Below, in pieces: positions 7,374 through 16,147 of a stretch of 64,000 nt of DNA. Numbering within the stretch: position 1 is the stretch's first letter; each line of letters starts with the position of its first letter. Source of the DNA: Actinoplanes sp. TFC3 (GTDB taxonomy: Bacteria > Actinomycetota > Actinomycetes > Mycobacteriales > Micromonosporaceae); contig NZ_LOJP01000002.1 in the NCBI RefSeq assembly GCF_001553785.1, positions 916,096 to 980,095 on the forward strand. The letters run 5' to 3'. The notes under the pieces were generated by a model. That model searched no databases and was not told the DNA's origin. It was given only the letters and a program-made list of their open reading frames with translations. The translations under genes were made by a program, and so were the position numbers.

Positions 7374-9383
7374 GTGATCCGACGTCTTCTGGTGGCCGAC
7401 CGTGGGGAGATCGCCCGCCGGGTCTTTGCCACGTGCCGCCTGGTCGGCATCGAGACGGTCGCCGTCTACTCCGATGCCGATGCCGATGCTCCCCACGTCA
7501 CGGAGGCGGACTACGCGGTCCGGCTCGGCGGCGGCTCCGCACCCGCGAACACCTATCTGCGCGGAGACCTGATCATCGCCGCGGCCAAGCGGGCCGGGGC
7601 GAACGCCATCCACCCGGGAAACGGGCCGCTGTCGGAGGACCCCGGGTTCGCCGCCGAAGTCACCGATGCGGCCATGATCTGGGTCGGGGCGCCGGCCAAG
7701 ACCCTCGGCACGCTGCACAGCAAGATCGAGACCAAGGCGATCGTGGCCGAGGCGGGCGTACCGGTGCTGCCCACCGCCACCGACCCGGATCAGGTCACCA
7801 TCTTCCCGGTGCTGATCAAGCCGTCCGGAGGTGCCGGTGGCGCGGGCATGCGCGTGGTCCGCGATCCGGTGACGCTGGCCGAGGCGGTGGCCTCCACCCG
7901 GCAGGAGACCGGCGACGACGTCTTCTGCGAGCCGTACCTGGAGAACGTGCGGCACATCGAGGTGCCGATCATCGCGGACACGCACGGCGCGGTGGTGCCG
8001 TTCGGCGAGCGCGAGTGCTCGGTGCAGCGTCGCTATCAGAAGATCATCGAGGAGACCCCGTCGCCGGCGGTCGACCCGGCGCTGCGCGAGCAATTGTGCC
8101 GGGCAGCGATCCTGGCGGTCCGCGCTGTCGGTTATGTGGGCGTGGGCTCGGTCGAGTTCCTGCTCGACGACGCCGGGGATTTCTGGTTCGTCGAACTCAC
8201 CCCCAGCCTTCAGGTCGAGCATGCGGTGACCGAGTGCGTTTCGGGCTATGACCTGGTACGGCTTCAGCTCCTCGTTTCCGAAGGCGGCACGCTGCCGATG
8301 CCCGGCCCGCCGCCCATCCGCGGGCACGCCATCGAGGTCCGGATCTGCGCCGAGGACCCCGCGTACGCCTGGCTGCCCGCCACCGGCACGCTGCACCGGT
8401 TCAAGGTGCCCGACGTGGCCGGCTCGTTCCGGCCGTTGCCCCAGCCCGGCCTGCGCCTGGACGCCGGCGTGGTGGACGGCTCGGTGGTCGGCGCCCAGCA
8501 CGACCCGATGCTGGCCAAGCTGGTGGCGTGGGCCCCGACCCGGCAGGAAGCGGCTCGCATGCTCGCGTCCGCGCTGACCCGCACCGAGCTGCACGGCGTG
8601 GTCGCGAACCGGGATCTGCTGGTCCGCGTGCTGCGTCACGGTGCCTTCCGGGCAGGCGATGTGGACACCGGGTTCCTGGATCGGCACCCTGAGGTCTTCG
8701 CCCCGCTGCTGTCCTCGGTCGACGCGGTGCGCATCTCCTGCCTGGCCGCCGCGCTGGCCGGGGCGGCCGCACGCCGGACGAGTGCCCCGGTGCTGCGCTC
8801 GTTGCCGTCCGGCTGGCGCAACGTCCCGTCCGGCTCGCAGACCGCCGTGTACGACGGCCCGGCCGGCCCGGTCGAGGTCGGCTACCGGATGAACCGTCAC
8901 GGTGAGCTAGCCGGTTGGTGGGTGCGCGCGGTGGACCCCGAGGAGCTGGACCTGGCCGGGCTCGGTCAGGCACCGACGCTCGACGACCACCCACCCACCA
9001 CGGTGGTGCAAGCTGACGGTTCCCGGGTGGACCTTGACGTCAACGGCATCCGGCTCACGCTCAAAGTGCACCGGGTCGGCGAGGTGTCGTACGTGGACAG
9101 TCCCGAGGGCTCGGTGACTTTGCGGGAACTGTCGCGTTTCCCGTTGCCCGCACCCGAGGCAACCGAGGGTTCGCTGATCGCACCGCTGCCGGGCGCGGTC
9201 CGGCGGGTCCTGGTGGTGCCGGGGCAGCGCGTGCGCGCCGGTGAGCTGCTGCTCACCCTGGAAGCGATGAAGCTCGAGCACCCGGTGCACGCCCCCTCGG
9301 CCGGCGTGGTCGCCTCGCTGCCGGTTCAGCCCGGTGCCGAGGTCGACACCGGCGAGCTGCTGGCGATCCTCGATCCCGAGTAG
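7374..9383 (+). CDS. Acyl-CoA carboxylase biotin carboxylase/BCCP (alpha) subunit with degenerate motifs
   Basis: 669 residues: ATP-grasp biotin carboxylase (1-~440), linker, and C-terminal biotinyl domain with the lysine in EAMKLEH. Several motifs that are nearly invariant in active enzymes are changed. HPGYGFLSEN reads HPGNGPLSED, the glycine loop GGGG(K/R)GM reads GGAGGAGM, and EMNTRLQVEH reads ELTPSLQVEH, losing the metal-binding Asn and an active-site Arg. QKIIEE and EVRICAED are kept. The pair may be a carboxylase with altered chemistry or an inactive one. GTG start with AAAGG upstream. The 3' end overlaps the convergent kinase gene by 58 nt. Confidence 0.82.
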   Translation: MIRRLLVADRGEIARRVFATCRLVGIETVAVYSDADADAPHVTEADYAVRLGGGSAPANTYLRGDLIIAAAKRAGANAIHPGNGPLSEDPGFAAEVTDAAMIWVGAPAKTLGTLHSKIETKAIVAEAGVPVLPTATDPDQVTIFPVLIKPSGGAGGAGMRVVRDPVTLAEAVASTRQETGDDVFCEPYLENVRHIEVPIIADTHGAVVPFGERECSVQRRYQKIIEETPSPAVDPALREQLCRAAILAVRAVGYVGVGSVEFLLDDAGDFWFVELTPSLQVEHAVTECVSGYDLVRLQLLVSEGGTLPMPGPPPIRGHAIEVRICAEDPAYAWLPATGTLHRFKVPDVAGSFRPLPQPGLRLDAGVVDGSVVGAQHDPMLAKLVAWAPTRQEAARMLASALTRTELHGVVANRDLLVRVLRHGAFRAGDVDTGFLDRHPEVFAPLLSSVDAVRISCLAAALAGAAARRTSAPVLRSLPSGWRNVPSGSQTAVYDGPAGPVEVGYRMNRHGELAGWWVRAVDPEELDLAGLGQAPTLDDHPPTTVVQADGSRVDLDVNGIRLTLKVHRVGEVSYVDSPEGSVTLRELSRFPLPAPEATEGSLIAPLPGAVRRVLVVPGQRVRAGELLLTLEAMKLEHPVHAPSAGVVASLPVQPGAEVDTGELLAILDPE

Positions 9384-10858
9384 GAGCCCAGCGCCGGGCC
9401 GTGCAGCTGATCGGTGCCCTGCCCGGCCAGGCAGCGGAACGTGCGGGTGCCCGAGGCCGGGGGTAGCACCGACAACGCCCACTCGGTGCTGTCGGTGCGC
9501 GCGGTGGTCCGCCGGAAAACCGACCGGCTGCAGATCTTGAGCACCCGGGGGTCGGTCGTGACGGCGTCGCGATCCTTGGGGTCCACCCCGGACGACAGCG
9601 AGCCCTGCGCGAACGATTCCCAGCTGTGCTGCGAGTTGCAGGCCACCTTGTGGGCCACCGCGCCGGTCTCGGCCCGCGGCGTGAAGCACTCCACCTCCCC
9701 GATGCAGTAGGACCGTACGGCCGAGCAGCCCGGCAACGTCGTCAGCACCACCGGCAGGTGGGAGGCCGCTGTCACCGGGGGCTCGACCGGGGCCAGGGCG
9801 GCACCGCCGAGCGAAGCCCCAGCCAGCAGCAGCGCACCGAAGCCGCCAAGGAACCACTTGCGCCGGCCGCGCTTGGGGTTCCCGGTGTGCACGGTGGGCG
9901 TCTCGTCCGACTTGTCGCGCGTCGGGGTCACCGGCGGCACCGGTCGCGGCTGAGGCGACGGCTGGTACGGCCGCGGCGCCGGTGGCACGAACGTCGACGA
10001 GCGGTAGACATTTGGCGAACTCCCGGCCGGCGGGTCGAGCTTCACCCCGGCCAGCAGGTCGTGCAGCTGCTCGGCGGTGGGCCGGGCCTGCGGTTCGTTG
10101 GCCATGCCGTAGCGCAGCACCTCGGTGAGCGGGCGCGGCACGCCAGGCAGGTCCGGGATCGGCTGGTGGAACAGATCCATCAGCGTTATCAGGCTGGGGC
10201 TGCGATCGCCGTCCCAGCGCGGCGGGCGCCCGGCCATCACCGCATACAGGGTGGCGCAGAGCGCGTAGACGTCGACCGCGCCGGAGGGGTTGGCGTGCGA
10301 GAACATCTCCGGCGGCGCGTACGCCGGGGTCAGCACCTCCAGCGTCACCGACGAGTCGCGCATCTCGCCGAGCACGGCCAGCCCGAAGTCGGCCAGCACC
10401 GCCGGGTTGAAGTGCGAGTACAGGATGTTCGCGGGCTTGACGTCGCGGTGCAGCACCCCGTTGGCGTGCGAGTGCACCAGCGCGTCGGCGATCTTCAGGC
10501 CCAGGTCGCGCGCCTCGACCGCGCCGAGCGGCGAGATCCGCATCCGGTCGAGGTAGGAGCCGTCGCAGAGTTCCATGATCAGGTACGGATGCTGGTCGAC
10601 AGTCACGCCGACGTCGAACAGGTCAACGACGTGCGGGTGCGACGACATCCGCCCGGCAGCCTTGGCCTCGCGCAGGAAGCGGGCTTGGTCGCGGGGACTT
10701 TCCAGGGTCCGGTTCTCGACCTTGATGGCCACGTCGCGGCCGACCGAGTCCTGGGTGGCGCGGTAGACGGTCGCATAGCCGCCACGCGCCATGACGGACA
10801 ATCCGGACATGCCTGGCACGTAGGGTACGGGCAGGCGGCTCGGCGGGGTATCCGTCAC
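9326..10858 (-). CDS. Transmembrane serine/threonine protein kinase (PknB-like)
   Basis: 510 residues. Hanks-type kinase domain (about 18-275) with glycine loop ARGGYATVYRA, VAIK lysine, HRDVKPANIL catalytic loop, DFG in LADFGLAV and APPE. A Pro-rich juxtamembrane region follows, then one membrane helix (about 335-357) and an extracellular Cys-containing domain of ~150 residues without PASTA repeats. GTG start lies 7 nt after TATTTT with no Shine-Dalgarno, so probably leaderless. The stop lies inside the 3' end of the carboxylase alpha gene (58-nt tail-to-tail overlap). Confidence 0.9.
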   Translation of the reverse strand: MTDTPPSRLPVPYVPGMSGLSVMARGGYATVYRATQDSVGRDVAIKVENRTLESPRDQARFLREAKAAGRMSSHPHVVDLFDVGVTVDQHPYLIMELCDGSYLDRMRISPLGAVEARDLGLKIADALVHSHANGVLHRDVKPANILYSHFNPAVLADFGLAVLGEMRDSSVTLEVLTPAYAPPEMFSHANPSGAVDVYALCATLYAVMAGRPPRWDGDRSPSLITLMDLFHQPIPDLPGVPRPLTEVLRYGMANEPQARPTAEQLHDLLAGVKLDPPAGSSPNVYRSSTFVPPAPRPYQPSPQPRPVPPVTPTRDKSDETPTVHTGNPKRGRRKWFLGGFGALLLAGASLGGAALAPVEPPVTAASHLPVVLTTLPGCSAVRSYCIGEVECFTPRAETGAVAHKVACNSQHSWESFAQGSLSSGVDPKDRDAVTTDPRVLKICSRSVFRRTTARTDSTEWALSVLPPASGTRTFRCLAGQGTDQLHGPALGSYSGSRIASSSPVSTSAPG

Positions 10859-10865
10859 GGATTAG

Positions 10866-10871
10866 AAAATA
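10866..10871 (-). promoter_or_regulatory. Candidate -10 element of the kinase gene (leaderless)
   Basis: Minus-strand TATTTT, 7 nt before the GTG start. It sits in the 31-nt gap after the cyclase stop. Confidence 0.5.
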
Positions 10872-10889
10872 CGCGACCGGGAGCCGAGA

Positions 10890-13800
10890 TCATCCCGGCA
10901 CGTCAGACGCGTACGCGACAGATTCCGGCGGTTCCATGATGGAGAGTGTGAGCGCATCCCGGACCTCCTCGGCAGCGAGCCGCTCACTTGACTGCTCGGT
11001 GGAGTACGCGAGCAGCACAGCTTCCTCGGCTGCGACCCGGGCGGACTCCATGTCATCGGCTGCGGCTTTGACCCGGGCCTCGACGAGCGCGGCGACAACT
11101 CCGCTGCGCACATCCTCGGCCTTGACCTCGCGGGCGCGCTGAATCCAGGTGGCAGCGGTCTCCACCCGGCCGTCGGCGAGCAGCGCAGATGCGTACGACG
11201 CCAACGCCTGCCGCCGGGAGAACAACAGCGACGCCCCGGTGTCGCTGGCGATCGGCGCGAGCAGGCCCACCGCCGTGCTCGCATCGCCGGCTCGCAGCCG
11301 CGCCTCGGCCAGCAGCACCCGCGGCCCCACCTGCGCGGGCGCCAGCGGGTTGTGCGGCTCCACGGCCGTCATCACCCTGCGGGCATCACACTCCGCGGCT
11401 TCCACGTTGCCCAGTTGCAGCGCCACAAAGCCGCGCAGCGTGCCCGCCATCCCGAGCAGCAGCGGGTGACCGGTGCGGTCGGCATACTGCAGTGCGTCGG
11501 TGAGCAGGTCGTGCGCGTGATCGAACTGACCCAGGCTGCGCGCGATGCCACCCCGCACAACCATCGCCAGCCCGCGTCCCCAGTCGTCGGCAACCGCGTC
11601 GAAGTCCCGGAACGCCTGACGCGCCTCGCGATCGGCGTCGGCCAGGTCCCCCAGCTCGGCCGACGCGTACGCCTCGACCGCGCGCAGCGTGCCGACCGCC
11701 CAGCCCTCGCCGACCCGGTCACCGAAGGGCAGGAAGATCCGGGCCAGCCGGCGCGATTCGTGCAGCCGACCGGCCAGCAGCCGGGCGAACGCCGTGGTGC
11801 CGCGCAGCCAGGACCGTCCGACCGGGTCACCGAGTTCGGCGAAGAGCCGGGCGGCGCGGCCGAGCACTGCGTCCGTACCCGTGAAATCGCCTCTTGTCGT
11901 TGTCACCCAGGCCAGATTCTGCAGCGCCCAGGCCTGCCCGTGCCGGTCTCCGGCCGAGAGCGTCACCTGGTACGCCGCGGCGAACCGGCTGCTCGCCTGG
12001 CTCAGCTTGCCCGCCAGGAAGTCGGCCATGCCCAGCCGGCGCATCGCGTTGGCCCGCTCCGGCGCCAGCTCGGCCTCGGTGGCCACCTCCAGCGCCTCCT
12101 GCCAGGCGGCCACGGCCCGGCTCTGATCGCCCAGCGCCTCCTGAGCCCGCCCGACCACCAGCAGCGCCTCGGCCCGGCACACCGGCTCCTCGGTGGCGGT
12201 GGTGGCGATCTTCTCGCCGTGTTGGAGCGCCTCGTCCGCCCGGCCCAGCCGCAGCAGGGCACGCGCGTGCACGAGCCGGTCGGACAGCGGCAGCCCGTCC
12301 TCGGCGATGATGGCAGCCCGTTCGGCATAGGCGATCGAGGCCGCGGGTTCGATGTTGGCCAGCGCCCGCCGGGCCATCCGCCCGAGCGCCGCCACGCCGA
12401 GCGGCGCCACATCCCGGGCGCTGGCATCGGGCCGCAGGCGCACCGCGTTGGCCAGCTCCACCGCACACTCGGCATGGCTGGCCACGAACGCGTCGCGCTC
12501 GTTGTCGCCCAGGCTCAGCCGCGACGCCGCGTCATAACCGAGGGCGGTGATCGTCTCGGGAGCGGCCCAGCGCACCAGGAAGGCGTGCCGCTCGGCAAGG
12601 TCGGCCTTGCCGATGCCCGCGTAGGCCGCCTCGCGCATCAGCGGGGTGCTGAACGCGTAGCCGCCGCGAACCCGGTGCAGCATGCGGCGTTGCAGCAACT
12701 CGTCGACCGCGCGTTCCAGCTCGACCGCGGCCACCGCACCCGGCAGCGCCATCGCTCGCCGTTCGCGCAGCGCCTCGATCACGCCGGTGGGCACGGTGTC
12801 GCCTACCACCGCGGCATCGCGCAGCACCGAGCGCGGCTCGTTCGGCAGCGCGTCGATGCGGGCAGCAAGCACGGCGGCGAGGTCGCGCGAGAGCAGTTGG
12901 CTGCCCATCGACCCGGCGGCGAGCTGCCACCGGCCGGCCGCGTTCGCCCCGACGGCGGGCATCAGCGCGCCCCGCTCCATCAGCAGCGTCACCAGTTCGG
13001 CCAGGTAGAACGGGTTGCCCTGGGCGGTCGCGAGCAGGCGATCGGCATCCTGCTGCGGGAGTTTTCCGCCATTGAGGTACGACGTCAGCAGCCGCGAAGC
13101 ATCGACCCCCCGCAACGGCGGCAGGGAGTGGATCTCGGCATCGGCGAGCCGCGTCAACGCCCCGGCCGTGCGCACCAGCTCGGGCCGGCCGAGCAGCAAC
13201 AGCACCACCGGGCCTTCGAGGCGTGACAGCACGCCACCGAGCGCGTCGATCGTCTCAGCGCTCGCGTCGTGCAGGTCGTCGACGATCATTACCAGCGGCG
13301 CTTCCTTGGCGAGCGCGCTGAGCAGCCCCGCCACGGCCGCCGGGATGGTCTCCGTCTCGGGCACTCCGCCGGCCGGTTGCCACTCCGCCACCGCGTTCGG
13401 GCCCACCGGCTTGGCCGGCGCCTCCCCGTAGCCGAGCAGGGCCAGCAGCCGGTCGATGTCGACCTCGGGCTGCTCGCCGTCGCGGGCCAGCCGGGCGACC
13501 ACCTTGCGCAGCCGCTCCTCGACCACCGAGCGGTTCATCGTGCTGGCCACGTCCTTGGGCAGGCCGGCCGACTTGCGCACCAGGTCGGCCAGCGGCGCGA
13601 ACCGGCGGCGCTCGCCGAACGCGCGGCAGCGGGCCCGCAGCACCCGGGCACCGGTGTGCGTAGCGAACCGGCCGGCGCCCACGTCGTACCCGGCGGCGAG
13701 GCGTTTGACCTCACCGGCGAACCGCGTCTTGCCGATGCCGGCCTCCGCGGTCATCACCAGGACCCGCGGCGTGCCGGTGTCGATGACCTCGGCGAGGCGC

Positions 13801-14525
13801 CCGGCTACCCGGCCGAGCTCGGTTTCGCGGCCCACGAAAGGGGCCTCGTCGCCGAGGCCCGATCGGGTGCCGGGGGCGTCGTGCAGCCCCAGAAGCTCGT
13901 ACGCCGGAACCGGCTCCCGCTTGCCCTTGAGCCGCAGGGCCCGCAACTGCCGCCAGGAGGCGATGTGCCGGGTGCCCGAGGACGTGCGGGTGCCCGCGTA
14001 GACGGCACCCACAGCGGCGGCATCGGCGAGGCGGGCGGCGGTGTTCACGGTGTCGCCGATGACCGTGTACTCGATCGAGGCCTGGATGCCCGCGACCACC
14101 TCGCCGGTGTTCAACCCGACCCGCAGGCCCAGCGGCGCGCCGCCACCCCGCTCGTCGTCGAGCACCCGGCGGACGGCCCGTTGCATGCTCAGCGCGGCTC
14201 GTACGGCCCGCTCGGCGTCGTCCTCGTGAGCCACGGGAGCGCCGAAAACCGCCATGATCCCGTCGCCGGTGAGCTTGTCGACGTGCCCGCCGAAGGTCTT
14301 GACCGCGCCGGCGAGGGCGGCGAGAACCCGGTCGGTGACCGCGCCGACCCGCTCGGGGTCGAGGTCCTCGGACCAGGAGGTGAAGTCCGACAGGTCGCCG
14401 AAGAGCACTGTGACGATGCGTCGCTCCGCCGCCGGCAGGGTGGCCGCTGCGAGAAGCGCGGCACCACAGTTGTGGCAGAAACGGGCACCGGGCACGGCTA
14501 CGGTCCCGCAGACTGGACAGGTCAC
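10890..14525 (-). CDS. Class III nucleotide cyclase fused to AAA ATPase and TPR-like repeats
   Basis: 1211 residues. Order: zinc ribbon (3-25; CPVCG...CHNCG), class III cyclase domain (~35-210), P-loop ATPase (~255-500; Walker A AEAGIGKTRFA, Walker B VMIVDDLHDAS), then ~700 residues of helical TPR-like repeats. Cyclase residues look intact: metal Asp in FGDLSDFT, substrate Lys/Asp in DKLTGDGIMAVF, and Asp, Asn and Arg in IGDTVNTAARL. GTG start overlaps the MBL gene stop in GTGA. Architecture resembles LuxR-less Signal-transduction cyclases of mycobacteria. It may make cAMP for the nearby Crp. Confidence 0.9.
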   Translation of the reverse strand: MTCPVCGTVAVPGARFCHNCGAALLAAATLPAAERRIVTVLFGDLSDFTSWSEDLDPERVGAVTDRVLAALAGAVKTFGGHVDKLTGDGIMAVFGAPVAHEDDAERAVRAALSMQRAVRRVLDDERGGGAPLGLRVGLNTGEVVAGIQASIEYTVIGDTVNTAARLADAAAVGAVYAGTRTSSGTRHIASWRQLRALRLKGKREPVPAYELLGLHDAPGTRSGLGDEAPFVGRETELGRVAGRLAEVIDTGTPRVLVMTAEAGIGKTRFAGEVKRLAAGYDVGAGRFATHTGARVLRARCRAFGERRRFAPLADLVRKSAGLPKDVASTMNRSVVEERLRKVVARLARDGEQPEVDIDRLLALLGYGEAPAKPVGPNAVAEWQPAGGVPETETIPAAVAGLLSALAKEAPLVMIVDDLHDASAETIDALGGVLSRLEGPVVLLLLGRPELVRTAGALTRLADAEIHSLPPLRGVDASRLLTSYLNGGKLPQQDADRLLATAQGNPFYLAELVTLLMERGALMPAVGANAAGRWQLAAGSMGSQLLSRDLAAVLAARIDALPNEPRSVLRDAAVVGDTVPTGVIEALRERRAMALPGAVAAVELERAVDELLQRRMLHRVRGGYAFSTPLMREAAYAGIGKADLAERHAFLVRWAAPETITALGYDAASRLSLGDNERDAFVASHAECAVELANAVRLRPDASARDVAPLGVAALGRMARRALANIEPAASIAYAERAAIIAEDGLPLSDRLVHARALLRLGRADEALQHGEKIATTATEEPVCRAEALLVVGRAQEALGDQSRAVAAWQEALEVATEAELAPERANAMRRLGMADFLAGKLSQASSRFAAAYQVTLSAGDRHGQAWALQNLAWVTTTRGDFTGTDAVLGRAARLFAELGDPVGRSWLRGTTAFARLLAGRLHESRRLARIFLPFGDRVGEGWAVGTLRAVEAYASAELGDLADADREARQAFRDFDAVADDWGRGLAMVVRGGIARSLGQFDHAHDLLTDALQYADRTGHPLLLGMAGTLRGFVALQLGNVEAAECDARRVMTAVEPHNPLAPAQVGPRVLLAEARLRAGDASTAVGLLAPIASDTGASLLFSRRQALASYASALLADGRVETAATWIQRAREVKAEDVRSGVVAALVEARVKAAADDMESARVAAEEAVLLAYSTEQSSERLAAEEVRDALTLSIMEPPESVAYASDVPG

Positions 14526-15307
14526 AGCGGGTCCAACTGTTCCGGGGGCCGCTGTGATTCCCGTCGCAGGTGTTCGAGTTGCGCCTGGGCGGACCACTCC
14601 GCCGCGAATCGGACACTCGGGTCCACATCCGGGTAGACCGCGGCAACGATGGCTTCGGGCGTGCCGGCCCCGGCCGCCATCGCGGCGCGCACCTGCTCCA
14701 GCCGCGAACGGCGATGAGCCAGATAGGTGCGGGCCATGGCGGCGCAGTCGGCCTGGGCGGGTCCATGGCCGGGAAGCATGAGGACTTCGTACGAACTCAG
14801 CAGCGCCAGGCTGGACAGGTAGGCACTGAGATCGCCGTCAGGCCAGGCCACCACCGTCGTACCGCGCCCCAGGATCGTGTCTCCGGTGAACACCGCGCCT
14901 GCATGCCCGTCATTGACGAAAAAACTCACCGAATCCGCAGTGTGACCGGGCGTGGCCAGCACTTCGAGATCCAGCCCGGCGATCCGGGTGCGCTGCGGCA
15001 GCGGGTCCCCGTGCTTGGGGTCGGCGGCCAGGATGGGCACGCCGCCCAGCATCCGGGACAGCGTCTCGGCGCCCTCCACGTGATCGTGGTGGCCGTGCGT
15101 GATGAGGATGGCGGTGAACGGCCGGTGCTCGGCGATCGAGGCCAGATGCCCGGCGTCATCGGGCCCGGGGTCGATGACGACGGCCTCGCGCGCGTGCGGC
15201 GCGCGCAGCACCCACGTGTTGGTGCCATCCAGCGTCATCGGGCCGGCGTTCGGTGCGCGCAGCAGCGTGACCCATTCCGGCAACCGCTCGACCTGCTGCG
15301 ACGACAA
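14522..15307 (-). CDS. MBL-fold metallo-hydrolase
   Basis: 261 residues from TTG 15305-15307, which has GGGGGGTGG just upstream; a GTG at 15377-15379 would give 285 residues. The TTG length fits the ortholog family better. Metal ligands are in THGHHDHVEG, with further His/Asp in ATPGHTADS, FTGDTILG and LPGHGP, and a C-terminal winged-helix-like segment as in glyoxalase-II/LACTB2-type hydrolases. Downstream of RidA and DUF4177 and coupled to the cyclase gene. Substrate unknown. Confidence 0.87.
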   Translation of the reverse strand: MSSQQVERLPEWVTLLRAPNAGPMTLDGTNTWVLRAPHAREAVVIDPGPDDAGHLASIAEHRPFTAILITHGHHDHVEGAETLSRMLGGVPILAADPKHGDPLPQRTRIAGLDLEVLATPGHTADSVSFFVNDGHAGAVFTGDTILGRGTTVVAWPDGDLSAYLSSLALLSSYEVLMLPGHGPAQADCAAMARTYLAHRRSRLEQVRAAMAAGAGTPEAIVAAVYPDVDPSVRFAAEWSAQAQLEHLRRESQRPPEQLDPL

Positions 15308-15428
15308 GATGCCACCCCCCAGCGCATGGTACGTCGCCGAACGCCCCGCAGCCGAGCACGGATTGTGCGACCCGGTCACCCACGGTCACGTTCGGCAACG
15401 AAACCCACATCACGCCGGGGCGGGGGCC

Positions 15429-15920
15429 TCAGCCCACCTCGGCGATGACCTCAACCTCGACGGGCGCGCCGAGCGGAAGCTCCGCCACGCCCACCGCGCT
15501 GCGAGCGTGCCGGCCCTGCTCGCCGAGCACGTCGCCGAACAGCTGCGAGGCACCGTTGATGACAGCGGGCTGACCGGTGAAACCGCTCGCCGAAGCCACA
15601 AAACCGGTCACCTTGACGATCTTCACGACCCGGCCGAGGCCGACCAGCGCGTCGATAGCGGCGAGGGCGTTGAGCGCGCAGATCCGGGCCAACTCGGCAC
15701 CCTGCTCCGGGGTGACGTCCGCGCCGACCTTGCCGGCGGCCGGCAACTTTCCGTCAACCAGGGGGAGCTGGCCGGACACGTACACGTAGTTGCCCGTCTG
15801 CACCGCCGGCACATACGCGGCCAGCGGCGGCACCACCGAGGGCAGCGTCAGCCCCAGCTCGGCCAGCTTCGCGTAGATCTCCGCGCCACCGTCACCGCTG
15901 ACCGGCACGGGAGTCGTCAT
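15429..15920 (-). CDS. RidA/YjgF family protein
   Basis: 163 residues of the Rid family, which hydrolyses reactive enamines/imines. The conserved arginine region GRHARSAVGVAELPLGAPVEVE (split here around the Arg-Ser) is present at the C terminus, and VYVSGQLPL near the N terminus. The ATG overlaps the stop of the DUF4177 gene in ATGA (15917-15920). Conserved neighbour of the MBL hydrolase in actinobacteria. Confidence 0.88.
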   Translation of the reverse strand: MTTPVPVSGDGGAEIYAKLAELGLTLPSVVPPLAAYVPAVQTGNYVYVSGQLPLVDGKLPAAGKVGADVTPEQGAELARICALNALAAIDALVGLGRVVKIVKVTGFVASASGFTGQPAVINGASQLFGDVLGEQGRHARSAVGVAELPLGAPVEVEVIAEVG

Positions 15921-16072
15921 GATTTAGCCCGCTTCAGGTAGGCAACCAGCTGGTCCGGGTTGGGACCCGGCACAACTTGCACGAGCTCCCAGCCGTCCTC
16001 GCCCCAGTTGTCGAGAATCTGCTTGGTCGCGTGCACCAGCAACGGCACGGTCACGTACTCCCACTTCTGCAT
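15917..16072 (-). CDS. DUF4177-type small protein
   Basis: 51 residues beginning MQKWEYVTVPLLVHATKQIL, with NWGEDGWELVQVVPG, the usual DUF4177 core. Function unknown. It is the first gene of the minus-strand run DUF4177-RidA-MBL-cyclase and is coupled to RidA by a 4-nt overlap. No Shine-Dalgarno; ATG lies exactly 6 nt after TAGGCT, consistent with a leaderless transcript. Confidence 0.87.
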   Translation of the reverse strand: MQKWEYVTVPLLVHATKQILDNWGEDGWELVQVVPGPNPDQLVAYLKRAKS

Positions 16073-16078
16073 TGCGCC

Positions 16079-16084
16079 AGCCTA
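16079..16084 (-). promoter_or_regulatory. Candidate -10 element of the DUF4177-RidA-MBL-cyclase run
   Basis: Minus-strand TAGGCT, then 6 nt, then ATG. It would drive at least the four genes down to the cyclase, which have overlapping or close spacing. Confidence 0.55.
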
Positions 16085-16147
16085 GTCAGGCAGCAGGAAT
16101 ATGCTGGCCACGGGGAGGTGCGGCCGCCGGAGGCGATCAGGAGCACG

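Noticed and set aside
11352..13226. Long open frames antisense to the cyclase, dnaX, chitinase and other genes
   Set aside because: High GC keeps antisense frames open. These frames are rich in Arg, Gln, His and Pro, have no domains and no ribosome sites, and lie fully under well-identified genes.
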